Positions 9,285 to 21,218 are shown, counted from the first letter of the stretch. The stretch: DNA of 64,000 nucleotides from Thauera sp. 2A1 (GCF_009469595.2 NZ_SSXV01000012.1:62001-126000); one strand, 5' to 3'. Translations and numbers: made by a program. The notes: a model not told the origin generated them from the letters alone.

Positions 9285-10537
9285 CGCCGGCCTCCGAACA
9301 TGTCCTGCGCCTTGCGGATGGCCCGCACCAGCGCATCGACGTCCTCGTCGTTGTTGTACAGCGCGAAGGAGGCGCGCGCCGTGCCGGGGATGCCGTAGCG
9401 TGTCATCACCGGCATCGCGCAGTGGTGGCCGGCGCGGATGGCGACGCCGTCCGCGTCGAGGATGGTGCCGAGGTCGTGCGGATGGATGCCATCCACCACC
9501 AGCGACAGCACGCCGGCCTTGTGCGCGGCAGTGCCGATGATGCGCACGCCGGGCAGCGCCTGCACCGCCGCGGTGGCCCTGGCCAGCAGCGCGTGCTCGT
9601 GCGCGCCGATGCGCTCCAGGCCGATCTCCAGCACGTAGTCGATCGCGGTCGCCAGCGCCACCGCGCCGGCGATGTGGGGCGTGCCGGCCTCGAAGCGCTG
9701 CGGCGCGGGCGCGAAGGTGGAGCGCTCGAAGCTCACCGTCTCGATCATCGAACCGCCGCCCTGCCACGGCGGCATTGCCTGCAGCAGCTCGTGGCGCGCG
9801 TACAGCACGCCGATGCCGGTCGGGCCGTACAGCTTGTGTCCGGAGAAGGCGTAGAAGTCGCAGCCCAGCGCGCGCACGTCCACCGGCATGTGCGCCACGG
9901 CCTGCGCGCCATCGACCAGCACGCGCGCGCCTACCGCACGGGCGCGGCGGATCAGCGGCGCCACGTCATTCACCGTGCCGAGCGCGTTCGACACCTCGGT
10001 GATGGCCAGCAGGCGGGTGCGCGGACCGAGCAGCTCGTCGAAGGCGTCGAGCACCAGCTCGCCGGCGTCGTTGATCGGCACCACCTTCAGCACGGCGCCG
10101 GTCTGCTCGCAGACGAACTGCCACGGCACGATGTTGGAGTGGTGCTCCATCGCGGTGATCAGGATCTCGTCGCCGGGCTGCAGCGTGTTGCGCGCCCAGC
10201 TCTGCGCCACCAGGTTGATGGATTCGGTGGTGCCGCGGGTGAACACGATCTCTTCCACCCGCGCCGCGTTCAGGAAGCTGCGCACGCGCTCGCGCGCACC
10301 TTCGTAAAGATCCGTGGCGTGCTGCGACAGCCAATGCACGCCACGGTGGATGTTGGCGTTGGATTCGCGATAGAAGCGCCGCTCGGCCTCGATCACCACC
10401 TCGGGCTTCTGCGTGGTGGCGGCGTTGTCGAGGTAGGCCAGGCGCTTGCCGCGGACCGGGCGCGACAGGATGGGGAAGTCGGCCGCGTGCGCGGACAGGT
10501 CGACAGCCGCGCCGGCCGGCACTTCGTTCATGTTCAT
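9281..10537 (-). CDS. sufS: Cysteine desulfurase SufS
   Basis: SufS takes sulfur from cysteine as an enzyme-bound persulfide for Fe-S cluster building. The 418-residue PLP enzyme has the substrate block LAYLDNAATTQKPEVV, the PLP lysine in FYAFSGHKLYGPTG, and the catalytic cysteine in IRAGHHCAMPVM (RAGHHC is the SufS form). The start MNMNEVP was chosen because it overlaps the sufD stop by one base (TGATG). It is flanked by sufD and sufU. Confidence 0.97.
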   Translation of the reverse strand: MNMNEVPAGAAVDLSAHAADFPILSRPVRGKRLAYLDNAATTQKPEVVIEAERRFYRESNANIHRGVHWLSQHATDLYEGARERVRSFLNAARVEEIVFTRGTTESINLVAQSWARNTLQPGDEILITAMEHHSNIVPWQFVCEQTGAVLKVVPINDAGELVLDAFDELLGPRTRLLAITEVSNALGTVNDVAPLIRRARAVGARVLVDGAQAVAHMPVDVRALGCDFYAFSGHKLYGPTGIGVLYARHELLQAMPPWQGGGSMIETVSFERSTFAPAPQRFEAGTPHIAGAVALATAIDYVLEIGLERIGAHEHALLARATAAVQALPGVRIIGTAAHKAGVLSLVVDGIHPHDLGTILDADGVAIRAGHHCAMPVMTRYGIPGTARASFALYNNDEDVDALVRAIRKAQDMFGGRR

Positions 10538-11891
10538 CACAAGGCCTCCATCAGTTCGCCGCCCGGCAGGCGGGCGCGGATCGCCGCCTGCGCGCGGCGC
10601 TTGAGCGGCGCCAGGCCGATGCGCTCCAGCACCTCGGCGGCGAAGGCATAGGTCAGCAGGTTGCGCGCGTGGGCTTCGTCCAGCCCGCGGGTGCGCAGGT
10701 AGAACAGGCTGTCCTCGTCGATCTGGCCCACGGTCGAGCCGTGCGCACACTTCACGTCGTCGGCATAGATCTCGAGCTCGGGCCGTGCGTCGGCTTCCGC
10801 CTGCGGCGACAGCAGCAGGTTGTCGGCGCGCTGCATCGCATCGGTTCGCACCGCGCCCGGCGCGACCAGGATGCGGCCGGCGAACACGCCGCGCCCGGCG
10901 CCGTCGAGCACACCGCGATAGAACTCGCGGCTGGTGCCACGCGGCTGCGCGTGGTCGATGCGGGTGTGATGGTCGACATGGCGCCGGCCATCGACATGGA
11001 ACAGGCCGTTCAGCAGCGCCTCGCAGCCTTCGCCGTCGAAGCGGGTGGTGATGTCGTTGCGCGCCAGTTGCGCGCCGAAGGACAGCGAATGCGACGCGAA
11101 CACCGAGCCGCGCGCCTGCACCGCGGCGATCTGCGCCACATGCACCGTGCTGCGGTCTTCCTCCTGCAGCTTCAGGTGGGTGATGCGTGCGTCCTGCGCA
11201 GCAGCGATGCGGGTGACGGCGTTGGTGAGCGCGCCGGCCGTGCCGGCTGCGGCGGCGCCCGCCTGGACATCGCCCGCGCCTTCCACGCCGACGTAATGCT
11301 CGACGATCGTGGCCTCGGCGCCGGCCTCGGCGACGATCAGGTTGCGCACCAGGCTCGCGCCCTCACGCACACCGCCGATGAACACCACATGCAGCGGCGC
11401 ATCCAGCGCCACGCCGCGCGCCAGGCGCACGAAGGCGCCGTCGGTGGCGAGCGCGGCATTGAGCGCGACGGGGCTGGCGCCCTCCTCCACCGTGCCGAAG
11501 TACGCTTCGACCCAATCGGGATGCGTCGCGAGCACCTCGGCCAACGAACATATCTCCGCCCCCCCGGGCAACGCGCCGAGCTCGGACAGCGCAGGCGCAT
11601 GGCGGCCATCGACGAACACCAGCCAGTGCCCGCCCGCGGCTTCCTCGCCGTCGCGCCGCAGGCGCTGCAGCACCGCTTCCGGCGCCAGCGGCGCAGCGGC
11701 CGGCGCGAACGAACGCTCCTCGAGCAGCGCGAGCGAGGTGTGGCGCCAGTTTTCCAGCCGGTTGCTCGGCCAGCCCTCGTCGGCGAAGCGCATGATGGCC
11801 TCTTCGCGCAGCGCGTCCAGCCACGGCACGCCGGCGCCGGGCAGCGCGTCGCGGCCGGCGTTGTAGCGTTGCAGCCAGTGCTCCAGCGTGC

Positions 11892-11895
<4 letters not shown>
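10537..11895 (-). CDS. sufD: Fe-S cluster assembly protein SufD
   Basis: SufD pairs with SufB and SufC to form the SufBC2D scaffold complex. The 452-residue protein has a variable N-terminal half. Its C-terminal beta-helix includes VHVAQIAAVQARGSVFASHS, DHHTRIDHAQPRGTSREFYRG and the signature KCAHGSTVGQIDEDSLFYLR. Length and order (sufB-sufC-sufD-sufS) are canonical. The start overlaps the end of sufC. Confidence 0.96.
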
Positions 11896-12668
<773 letters not shown>

Positions 12669-12703
12669 GATGTTTTCCCTGTCCTGTTTGCCTTGTGCCA
12701 TCT

Positions 12704-14148
<1,445 letters not shown>

Positions 14149-14152
<4 letters not shown>

Positions 14153-14646
14153 CGTGCTGACTCCTGGTCGGGCGCAACGCGCCCCTTGATGGATTGGGGG
14201 CCGGTGATCGGGCGCGCATCGCTGCCCGCCACCATCGGCTGCGGGCTCACCATGTCGGCGAGGCTCACGTCCTCGAGCGCACGCCGCACCACGCCGTTGA
14301 TGCGCTGCCAGTTGGCGCGGATGCGGCAATCGTGCTCGAAATCGCAGGAGCCGGCGCTGGCGCTGCACTCGGTGAGGCCGAAAGGCTGCTCCTCCAGCGC
14401 ATCGACGATCTGCGCCACGCTGATCTGCACTGCCGGCCGCCCCAGCGCATAGCCGCCGTGCAGGCCGCGCACGCTGCGCACGAGGTCATGACGGCCGAGC
14501 GTCTTCAGCACCTTGCTGACGGTGGGCGCGCCCAGGCCGAGGGTGGCGGCGAGGTCGGTGGCGCTGAACAGGCGATCGGGAAAGTTCGCCATGTGCGTCA
14601 GCACCAGCGTGCCGTAGTCGGTGAGCTTGCTGATGCGCAGCATCAT
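14149..14646 (-). CDS. Rrf2-family Fe-S-responsive regulator of the suf operon (SufR/IscR-like)
   Basis: The 165-residue protein is an Rrf2-type winged-helix regulator. It has an N-terminal HTH ([16 protein letters not shown] then [17 protein letters not shown]) and the wing [11 protein letters not shown]. Three cysteines that should ligate a Fe-S cluster are in [17 protein letters not shown]. Such regulators sense Fe-S supply and repress or activate suf genes. It is co-transcribed with sufB. The palindrome at 14881-14907 is its likely operator. Its ATG overlaps the stop of a small upstream gene (TGATG). Confidence 0.93.
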
Positions 14647-14843
14647 CAGGCCATCGCGTGCGGGCGCACGCAGCCGCTGGCGCTCAGCAGGCAGGCGAGC
14701 GGCACGGGGGTCGAAGCCGGTTCGTCGTCGGCATCGCCGATCCCGGCCCTGCGGTCGAGTTCGGCGGCGGCGCGCGCCGCGCCGTCCAGCCCGAAGTAAC
14801 GGGCGGAAGTTTCAAGCAAGCGCCGGATCGTGTCGGGCTCCAT
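14646..14843 (-). CDS. Small uncharacterised protein, first gene of the suf operon
   Basis: This 65-residue reading frame has no family I recognise. A good ribosome site (AGGAGA) precedes its ATG, and its stop overlaps the start of the Rrf2 regulator (TGATGATG), so it appears to be translated and coupled to it. It lies directly after the operon's operator. The product is alanine-rich with an acidic centre (RRAGIGDADDEPAS) and two cysteines near the end (LACLLSASGCVRP). It could be a small partner of the suf genes or a leader that sets translation of the regulator. Confidence 0.6.
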   Translation of the reverse strand: MEPDTIRRLLETSARYFGLDGAARAAAELDRRAGIGDADDEPASTPVPLACLLSASGCVRPHAMA

Positions 14844-14880
14844 GGCGGTCTCCTGCAGTGCGTCTGTGGATGGCTCGGGA

Positions 14881-14913
14881 TAAACAGTACTCTTTTGGTA
14901 CTGTTTAAGTCAA
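14881..14913 (-). promoter_or_regulatory. Promoter and palindromic operator of the suf operon
   Basis: A perfect 10-bp inverted repeat TAAACAGTAC / GTACTGTTTA with a 7-nt centre lies at 14881-14907. On the minus strand TTGACT (14913-14908) can serve as the -35, so the palindrome occupies the spacer and -10 region. This is the expected place for a repressor site of the Rrf2-type regulator encoded downstream. The -10 itself is poorly defined. Confidence 0.75.
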
Positions 14914-14998
14914 CCCACACTCTCAATGGTTCCTGGAGGATCACTGGGTGCGAGTGTCAGTGGAGCAAGGATCGAGCAGAAGCAATCGAACGGGCTGG

Positions 14999-15144
14999 TC
15001 GCGGTCAAGCCCGCTCCTACAGCGAACTTCCGGCACCCACGCGGAGGGGCGGTCCCGGCCGAGATCGGGCGCCCGAAATCGCGGTCAAGCCCGCTCCTGC
15101 GGCAGGCTTCCGGCCCCTAGTCGTAGGAGCGGGCTTGACCGCGA
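14999..15144. repeat. REP-like cluster: three 22-bp copies, two direct and one inverted
   Basis: TCGCGGTCAAGCCCGCTCCT starts copies at 14999-15020 and 15079-15100 (the second has one changed base). The inverted copy, starting GTAGGAGCGGGC, is at 15123-15144 just after the lnt stop. Each copy is internally palindromic around AAGCCCGCT/AGCGGGCTT. The layout resembles REP/BIME elements of other Proteobacteria. The whole 307-bp gap 14844-15150 otherwise holds only the suf promoter; no gene is visible. Confidence 0.85.
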
Positions 15145-15150
15145 CCGCCC

Positions 15151-16644
15151 TCAGCCGCTGCGCCGCCGCAGCAGAAGCGCCGCCAGCACGAGCGCCGCGA
15201 TCCCCAGCGCCGCCCGGTCGCCCCAATGGGCGTAGGGCGTCATGCCCTGGTAGCCGCGCACCTCGGCGCGCAGCACGCCGCGCTCGAACTCCGGCAGCAC
15301 CGCGGCGACGCTGCCGTCGGGCTGCACCACCGCGGTCATGCCGGTGTTGGTGGCGCGCAGCATCGGCCGGCCGGTCTCGAGCGCGCGCACGCGGGCGATC
15401 TGCAGGTGCTGCGGCTGGGCCAGCGAATTGCCGTACCAGGCGAGGTTGGAGAGGTTCAGCAGCAGCGTGGCCTGCGGCAGCGCGCGGACCAGCTCGGCGC
15501 CGAAGAGGTCCTCGTAGCAGATGTTCAGCGCGATGCGCTGGCCACCGAGCGTCATCGGCGGCTGGTCCGGCGCGCCGCGCGTCTGGTCCGACATCGGGAT
15601 ATCCACCAGACGGTAGAACCAGCCGAACAGCGGCGGCGAGTATTCGCCGAAAGGCACCAGGTGCTGCTTGGCGTAGGTCTGCATCGGCCCGTCGCCCAGG
15701 CTGATCGCGGCGTTGTAGATGCGCAGGCCGTCGCTGGCCTCGCCAGCCGCATCGTCACGCTCGGTGCGGAACACACCCAGCACCAGGTCGCCGCCATGCT
15801 CGCGCACGAAACCGCGCAGCAGCTCCAGGTAACCCTCGGGCAGACGGTCCATCAGCGTCGGCAGCGTGGTCTCCGGTAGCACCACCAGTTGCGCTTCGGT
15901 GTCGCGTACCAGTTGCGCATTGGCGCGCAGCACATCGACGAAGTGCTCGGGGTTCCACTTCAGCGACTGCTCGAAATTGGTCTGCACCAGCGCCACCGAC
16001 AGCGGCGGACCGACCGGCGCCGTCCACGCCACCGTGCGCAGCGCCGCACCGCCGCCGAGCAGCAGCGCACCCAGCGCCATTGCCGGCATGGCCGCACGCA
16101 GCCGATTCCACCGCACGAAAGCCAGCCCGGCAGCGAGGAAGGCCACCAGCCCGCCCACCCCGTAGACCCCGATCAGCGGCAGGAAGCCCGCCAGCGGACT
16201 GGGCGGCGTCTGCGTATAGCCGATGGCCAGCCACGGAAAGCCGGTGAACACCACGCCGCGCAACCATTCGGCCACCAGCCACAGCGCGGCGAACAGCCCC
16301 GCGCGGGCGAGCGCCCCGCCGCTGCGCAGCCGCACGAACAACGCCCCGGCCAGCGCCGGGTACAAGGCCAGATAGGCGCAGAACAGCGCGATCGCCAGTG
16401 CCGCCAGCGGCATCGGCATGCCGCCGTAGCGGTTGAGCGCCACGTACAGCCACGAGATCCCTGCCGCAAAGGCGCCGAAACCCCAGGCCAGGCCAAGCAG
16501 GAAGCCGTCGCCCACGCGCGCCGCGCGCTGCAACTGCCAGGCGAACACCGCCAGCGCCGGCAATGCGAGCACGAACAGCTCGAAGGGCGAGAACGCGAAC
16601 ACCGACGCGCCGCCCGCGAGCAGCGCCAGCAGGAAGGAACGCAC
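15151..16644 (-). CDS. lnt: Apolipoprotein N-acyltransferase
   Basis: Lnt adds the third acyl chain to bacterial lipoproteins in the inner membrane. The 497-residue protein has about six N-terminal hydrophobic segments and then a periplasmic nitrilase-like domain. The catalytic triad is visible: Glu in VVLPETTLPTL, Lys in TYAKQHLVPFGEYSPP and Cys in ALNICYEDLFGAEL. A last membrane segment sits at the C-terminus (ALGIAALVLAALLLRRR). It is the last gene of the miaB-phoH-ybeY-corC-lnt operon, 2 bp after corC. Confidence 0.96.
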   Translation of the reverse strand: MRSFLLALLAGGASVFAFSPFELFVLALPALAVFAWQLQRAARVGDGFLLGLAWGFGAFAAGISWLYVALNRYGGMPMPLAALAIALFCAYLALYPALAGALFVRLRSGGALARAGLFAALWLVAEWLRGVVFTGFPWLAIGYTQTPPSPLAGFLPLIGVYGVGGLVAFLAAGLAFVRWNRLRAAMPAMALGALLLGGGAALRTVAWTAPVGPPLSVALVQTNFEQSLKWNPEHFVDVLRANAQLVRDTEAQLVVLPETTLPTLMDRLPEGYLELLRGFVREHGGDLVLGVFRTERDDAAGEASDGLRIYNAAISLGDGPMQTYAKQHLVPFGEYSPPLFGWFYRLVDIPMSDQTRGAPDQPPMTLGGQRIALNICYEDLFGAELVRALPQATLLLNLSNLAWYGNSLAQPQHLQIARVRALETGRPMLRATNTGMTAVVQPDGSVAAVLPEFERGVLRAEVRGYQGMTPYAHWGDRAALGIAALVLAALLLRRRSG

Positions 16645-16646
16645 GC

Positions 16647-17492
16647 TCAGCCGCCTGCGGCGTCGCCCGGCGGCAGGGGCTCGACCACCAGCGCCAGGAT
16701 GCGGCGGCTGTCGGCGCGCAGCACGCGCACGCGCAGCCCCTCGATCTGGAGCGATTCGCCGCGCTGCGGCACGCGGCCGAAGTGGTGGATCACGTAGCCG
16801 CCGATGGTCTCGACGTCGTCGCTGTGCAGTTGCACGGCGAAGGCGTCATTGAAGGCGCCCAGCTCGGTCGTGCCCTTCACGCGGTAGCGGCTGCCCTGCA
16901 ACAGGCGGATGTTGTCGTCGAGATCGACGCCGTCATATTCGTCCTCAATGTCGCCGACGATCTGCTCGAGCACGTCCTCGATCGTCACCAGGCCGGCGAC
17001 GCCGCCGTACTCGTCGACGACGATGGCCATGTGGTTGCGGCTGACGCGGAACTCGCGCAGCAGCACGTTCAGGCGCTTGGTCTCGGGGATGAACACCGCC
17101 GGGCGCAGAGCCGCGCGCAGGTCGAACGGGCAGCCGACGAAATAGGGCAGCAGGTCCTTGGCGAGGAAGATGCCCAGCACGTCGTCCTTGCTCTCGCCCA
17201 CCACCGGGAAGCGCGAATGGCCGGTATCGATGGCGAAATGCGCGATCTTGTCGATCGAGTCGCCGATGCGCACCACGTCCATCTGCGCGCGCGGCACCAT
17301 CACGTCGCGCACCTGCATGTCGGACACCTGCAGTGCGCCTTCGATGATGGACAGCGCGTCGGTGTCGATCAGGTTGCGCTCGCACGCCGAATGCATCAGC
17401 GCGAGCAGGTCGTCACGGTCTGCCGGCTCACCGGAAATCATCGCCGACAGGCGGTCGAGCAGGGACGGTTTGCTTGTAGGGGAAGGTTCCAT
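16647..17492 (-). CDS. corC: CorC/HlyC-family CBS-domain protein
   Basis: The 281-residue protein has two CBS domains (about VRDVMVPRAQMDVV and the block up to YGGVAGLVTIEDVLEQIVGD) and the C-terminal CorC/HlyC domain (TTELGAFNDAFAVQLHSDD). It lacks the membrane DUF21 domain and is the short cytosolic type linked to magnesium/cobalt efflux. Its position between ybeY and lnt is conserved in Proteobacteria. Biochemical function is poorly known. Confidence 0.92.
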   Translation of the reverse strand: MEPSPTSKPSLLDRLSAMISGEPADRDDLLALMHSACERNLIDTDALSIIEGALQVSDMQVRDVMVPRAQMDVVRIGDSIDKIAHFAIDTGHSRFPVVGESKDDVLGIFLAKDLLPYFVGCPFDLRAALRPAVFIPETKRLNVLLREFRVSRNHMAIVVDEYGGVAGLVTIEDVLEQIVGDIEDEYDGVDLDDNIRLLQGSRYRVKGTTELGAFNDAFAVQLHSDDVETIGGYVIHHFGRVPQRGESLQIEGLRVRVLRADSRRILALVVEPLPPGDAAGG

Positions 17493-17534
17493 CAGCGTGT
17501 GTCGGTGCGCGCCGCCGTCAGCGCGCGCAAGTCG

Positions 17535-18341
17535 TCAGGCATAAGGGTCAGCATAGCCCAGGCGGCGCAGGATCTGCGTCTCCAAAGCCTCCATCCGCTC
17601 GGCCTCGGCATCCTCGAGGTGATCGTAGCCCTGCAGGTGCAACATGCCGTGCACCACCAGGTGGGCGAAGTGCGCTTCCAGCGTCTTGCCCTGCGCGGCC
17701 GCCTCGCGCACCACCACCGGCACGCACAGCACCAGGTCGCCGGTGAGCGGCGCGCCGGACTCGGCCACCGCCAGCATCTCGTCCTCGCCGTAGCTGAAGG
17801 TGAGCACGTTGGTGGCGTAATCCTTGCCGCGGAATTCGCGGTTGAGCCGCCGCCCCTCATCCTCGCCGACGAAGCGCACGTTGACTTCGGCATCGCCCTG
17901 CAGCGCGGCTTGCGCCCAGCGGCGGATGTGGTTCTTCTTCGGCGCGTTGGCCTTGTCGTCGCCCTCCACCGCGCGCTGCACCGACAAGGTCAGCACCGGC
18001 GGCAGCGTGCTGCGCGCCGGCTCGGGTTCGGGTTCAGGCTCGGGCGCCGGTTGCTGTTCCTCGTCGTCCACCGGCAGCAGGTCATGCAGCACGTCCAGGC
18101 GCAGGGTCACCACATTGCACGCGCCCGGTTGCAGGCTGATGACGGGCGTATCTTCCTCGCTGGCGGTTTCGGCCTCGATCTCGAGATCGCCCCACCCCTG
18201 GTCGGGAAAGCCCAGCAGCAGGCGACGGCCGCCGCTGAGTTCGATCTCGAGCCGCTCGGCCTTCACCCGCGTCGCCTTGCCCTCGGCATCGATGATGAGG
18301 ATCTTCGGCCCGCCGTTGCGTGCCGCGTGCTGCTTAGGCAT
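17535..18341 (-). CDS. ybeY: Endoribonuclease YbeY with an unusual N-terminal extension
   Basis: YbeY is a zinc-dependent RNase needed for 16S rRNA 3'-end maturation and ribosome quality control. The C-terminal part (about residues 118-268) is a complete YbeY with the zinc motif HGMLHLQGYDH and the conserved NVLTFSYGEDE region. The N-terminal 115 residues are extra: a predicted beta-rich segment (ILIIDAEGKATRVKAERLEI) and an acidic Pro-Glu linker (EPEPEPEPEP). The chosen start overlaps the phoH stop by eight bases. A GTG at the YbeY-proper boundary (VLTLSVQR) could give a normal-length protein. Confidence 0.9.
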   Translation of the reverse strand: MPKQHAARNGGPKILIIDAEGKATRVKAERLEIELSGGRRLLLGFPDQGWGDLEIEAETASEEDTPVISLQPGACNVVTLRLDVLHDLLPVDDEEQQPAPEPEPEPEPARSTLPPVLTLSVQRAVEGDDKANAPKKNHIRRWAQAALQGDAEVNVRFVGEDEGRRLNREFRGKDYATNVLTFSYGEDEMLAVAESGAPLTGDLVLCVPVVVREAAAQGKTLEAHFAHLVVHGMLHLQGYDHLEDAEAERMEALETQILRRLGYADPYA

Positions 18342-19335
18342 TTCCCTGCTCTCCCTGCGTCTCGGTGGCGGCCCGGGTCTTCGCCTCGCTTGCCGCCTTG
18401 TTGTCGTAAGCCTCGACGATGCGCGCCACCAGCGGGTGGCGCACCACGTCTTCCTTCTGGAATTCGGTAAACGCGATGCCGCGCACCTGCGCCAGCACCT
18501 CGCGCGCCTCGCGCAGGCCGCTGCGCTGGCCGCGCGGCAGATCGACCTGGGTGAGGTCGCCGGTGACCACCGCCTTGGCGCCGAAGCCAATGCGCGTCAG
18601 GAACATCTTCATCTGCTCGGGCGTGGTGTTCTGCGCCTCGTCGAGGATGATGAAGGCGTTGTTCAGCGTGCGCCCGCGCATGAAGGCGAGCGGCGCGATC
18701 TCGATCAGGCTGCGCTCGAAGAGCTTCGCCACACGGTCGAAGCCCATCAGGTCGTACAGCGCGTCGTACAGCGGGCGCAGGTAGGGGTCGACCTTCTGCG
18801 CCAGGTCGCCGGGCAAAAAGCCCAGGCGCTCACCGGCCTCCACCGCCGGGCGGGTGAGGATGATGCGCTCCACCAGGTCGCGCTCGAAGGCATCGACTGC
18901 GCTCGCCACCGCGAGGTAGGTCTTGCCGGTGCCGGCCGGGCCGATGCCGAAGGTGATGTCGTGATCCTGAATGTAGCGCAGGTACTCGACCTGACGCGGC
19001 GTGCGGCCGTGCAGCTCGGTGCGCCGTGTCAGCAGCACCGGCGCGGGCTGCGCGCCGGCGTCGCTATTGCCGCGGGTGGCGATCTCGATCAGCGCAAGCT
19101 GCACGTCATCCACCGACAGATCCTTGTCAGCGAGCTCATAGAAATGCTTCAGCGCCATCTCGCCGCGCAGCACCTGCGACGGATGGCCGTGCAGCGTGAA
19201 GTGCTCGCCGCGGCGGCTGATGGTGATGTCGAAGGCGTTCTCGACCTGACGCAGGTTCTCTTCCAGCGCACCGCACATCCGGGCCAGGCGCGGGTTGTCG
19301 GCCGGCTCGAAAAAGACTTCCAGGGTCTTCGCCAT
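18334..19335 (-). CDS. phoH: PhoH-like ATPase
   Basis: The 333-residue protein is the YbeZ-type PhoH ATPase, which works with YbeY in RNA metabolism. Walker A is [12 protein letters not shown], and the acidic Walker B is [20 protein letters not shown]. It ends with a short charged tail. It starts immediately after miaB and overlaps ybeY, as expected for co-translated partners. Confidence 0.95.
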   Translation of the reverse strand: MAKTLEVFFEPADNPRLARMCGALEENLRQVENAFDITISRRGEHFTLHGHPSQVLRGEMALKHFYELADKDLSVDDVQLALIEIATRGNSDAGAQPAPVLLTRRTELHGRTPRQVEYLRYIQDHDITFGIGPAGTGKTYLAVASAVDAFERDLVERIILTRPAVEAGERLGFLPGDLAQKVDPYLRPLYDALYDLMGFDRVAKLFERSLIEIAPLAFMRGRTLNNAFIILDEAQNTTPEQMKMFLTRIGFGAKAVVTGDLTQVDLPRGQRSGLREAREVLAQVRGIAFTEFQKEDVVRHPLVARIVEAYDNKAASEAKTRAATETQGEQGNA

Positions 19336-20688
19336 TCAGGATTCCCGGGTCAGGATTTCGCCGCGCAGGCTGTGCGGCAGGGCGGCGGTGATGCGCACGT
19401 CGATGAACTGGCCGATCAGGCGGTCGCGGTTGGGCGACGAGGCGGCGAAGTTCACCACGCGGTTGTTGTCGGTGCGGCCCATCATCTCAACCTCGGCGTG
19501 CTTCTTCGCCGCGCCTTCCACCAGGATGCGCTGCATGCTGCCCACCATCGCCTCGCTGTTGGCCTGGTACTGCTCGTCGATGCGCTTCTGCAGCCGTGCC
19601 AGCCAGGCGAGCTTGGTGTCCTGTGGCACCGGGTCTTCCAGGTCGGCCGCCGGCGTGCCGGGGCGCGAGCTGTAGACGAAGCTGAACGAGCCGTCGAAGC
19701 CGACCTCGTCGATCAGCTTCATCGTCTTGTCGAAGTCTTCCGCCGTCTCGCCGGGGAAGCCGACGATGAAGTCGGAGGTGAGCGACAGGTCGGGACGCGC
19801 CGCGCGCAGCCTGCGCACGACGGACTTGAACTCCAGCACCGAGTAGCCGCGCTTCATCGCCGCCAGCACGCGGTCCGAGCCCGACTGCACCGGCAGGTGC
19901 AGTTGCGACACCAGCTTGGGGAGCTTCGCGTAGCAGTCGATCAGGCGCTGCGTCATCTCGCGCGGATGCGAGGTCGTGTAGCGGATGCGCTCGATGCCGG
20001 GGATCTCCGCGACGCATTCGAGCAGGAAGGCGAAGTCGCCCTGCTCGCCATCCTCGCGCGTCAGCTCGCCGCGCCAGGCGTTCACGTTCTGGCCGAGCAG
20101 CGTCACTTCCTTCACGCCCTGCGCCGCCAGGCCGGCCACTTCGGCCAGCACGTCTTCCAGCGGGCGCGACACTTCCTCGCCGCGGGTGTAGGGCACGACG
20201 CAGAAGGTGCAGTATTTGGAGCAGCCTTCCATGATGGACACGAAGGCGCTGGCGCCCTCGACGCGCGCCGGCGGCATGGCGTCGAATTTCTCGATCTCGG
20301 GGAAGGAGATGTCCACCTGCGAGCGACCGGTCCTCTTGCGCGCCTCGATCAACGTCGGCAGGCGATGCAGCGTCTGCGGGCCAAACACCACATCCACAAA
20401 GGGCGCGCGCTTGACGATGGCCTCGCCTTCCTGGCTCGCCACGCAACCACCGACGCCGATGATGAGGTCGGGCTTGGCCTGCTTCAGCAGCCTCACTCGG
20501 CCGAGGTCGTGGAACACCCGCTCCTGCGCCTTCTCGCGCACCGAGCAGGTGTTGAACAGGATCACGTCCGCCTCTTCCGGCTTGTCGGTCTTGACCAGTT
20601 CTTCATTGGCACCGAGCACGTCCGCCATCTTGTCGGAGTCGTACTCGTTCATCTGGCACCCGAAGGTGCGGATGTAGAGCTTTTTCAT
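19336..20688 (-). CDS. miaB: tRNA-2-methylthio-N6-dimethylallyladenosine synthase
   Basis: MiaB is a radical-SAM methylthiotransferase that modifies A37 of tRNAs reading UNN codons. The 450-residue length is typical. The N-terminal cluster cysteines are at [20 protein letters not shown] and [11 protein letters not shown]. The radical-SAM CX3CX2C is in [19 protein letters not shown]-terminal TRAM domain ends the protein. It is the second gene of the operon, 21 bp after a small secreted protein gene. Confidence 0.97.
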   Translation of the reverse strand: MKKLYIRTFGCQMNEYDSDKMADVLGANEELVKTDKPEEADVILFNTCSVREKAQERVFHDLGRVRLLKQAKPDLIIGVGGCVASQEGEAIVKRAPFVDVVFGPQTLHRLPTLIEARKRTGRSQVDISFPEIEKFDAMPPARVEGASAFVSIMEGCSKYCTFCVVPYTRGEEVSRPLEDVLAEVAGLAAQGVKEVTLLGQNVNAWRGELTREDGEQGDFAFLLECVAEIPGIERIRYTTSHPREMTQRLIDCYAKLPKLVSQLHLPVQSGSDRVLAAMKRGYSVLEFKSVVRRLRAARPDLSLTSDFIVGFPGETAEDFDKTMKLIDEVGFDGSFSFVYSSRPGTPAADLEDPVPQDTKLAWLARLQKRIDEQYQANSEAMVGSMQRILVEGAAKKHAEVEMMGRTDNNRVVNFAASSPNRDRLIGQFIDVRITAALPHSLRGEILTRES

Positions 20689-20709
20689 CAGGAGGGAATC
20701 ACGCTGGGA

Positions 20710-21036
20710 TTACTGCTTGGGTTCGGGCGCGGCGATCTCATCGGGCGTGAGGATCCACACCCGGCTGACCTGCCCGTTGGCGTCGACGACCGCCCGCACG
20801 CGATACTCACCGCGCACCGCACCCTGCAGTTGCAGGCGGTTCTCGGGGTCGCGGATCTGCGCCCCCGGGCTGAGCTTGAACAGCTTGTCGCCCACCGCCA
20901 CCGAACCATCGCCGGCGAAAACCATCTTCACCTTCTTCGCCTCGGGCGGAATCATCCGCGGCAGGCCCGCAAACGCGCTGCCCGCAAACATCACGGACAG
21001 GGAAGAAGCCGCCAGGATGGCAGCAAGAGAACGCAT
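20710..21036 (-). CDS. Small predicted secreted protein of unknown function
   Basis: The 108-residue product starts with a signal peptide (MRSLAAILAASSLSVMFAGSAFA, cleavage expected before GLPRM). The short mature domain contains GDKLFKLSPGAQIRDPENRL and VWILTPDEIA, suggesting a small beta-rich fold. I do not recognise a family. An ATG 23 codons upstream lies within the predicted -10 element, so the internal start is preferred. It leads the operon containing miaB, phoH, ybeY, corC and lnt. Confidence 0.8.
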   Translation of the reverse strand: MRSLAAILAASSLSVMFAGSAFAGLPRMIPPEAKKVKMVFAGDGSVAVGDKLFKLSPGAQIRDPENRLQLQGAVRGEYRVRAVVDANGQVSRVWILTPDEIAAPEPKQ

Positions 21037-21103
21037 GGATCGCGAAAGAAGGCGGCGCAAGGCAGGCCCGGACGAACCGGCAGACGACATGGGAAGGGCC
21101 CGC

Positions 21104-21132
21104 ATGATGGCCGATCACCACCCGGATGTCAA
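21104..21132 (-). promoter_or_regulatory. Promoter of the miaB-lnt operon
   Basis: On the minus strand TTGACA (21132-21127) is followed after 17 bp by CATCAT (21109-21104), a 4/6 match to the -10 consensus. Transcription would start near 21097, upstream of the chosen start of the small secreted protein. Confidence 0.6.
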
Positions 21133-21218
21133 TGCAAAATCCTTATAAATCAAGACTTACGCCACATGCACCGCGCTCCCGACCGCCCCGCTGCGCACGC
21201 CGCATGTGCTGGCGCCTG

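Noticed and set aside
14944..15704. Arg/Pro/Ala-rich open frames across the REP-like repeats and lnt
   Set aside because: They read through repeats and antisense to lnt, have no ribosome sites and no domain-like features.
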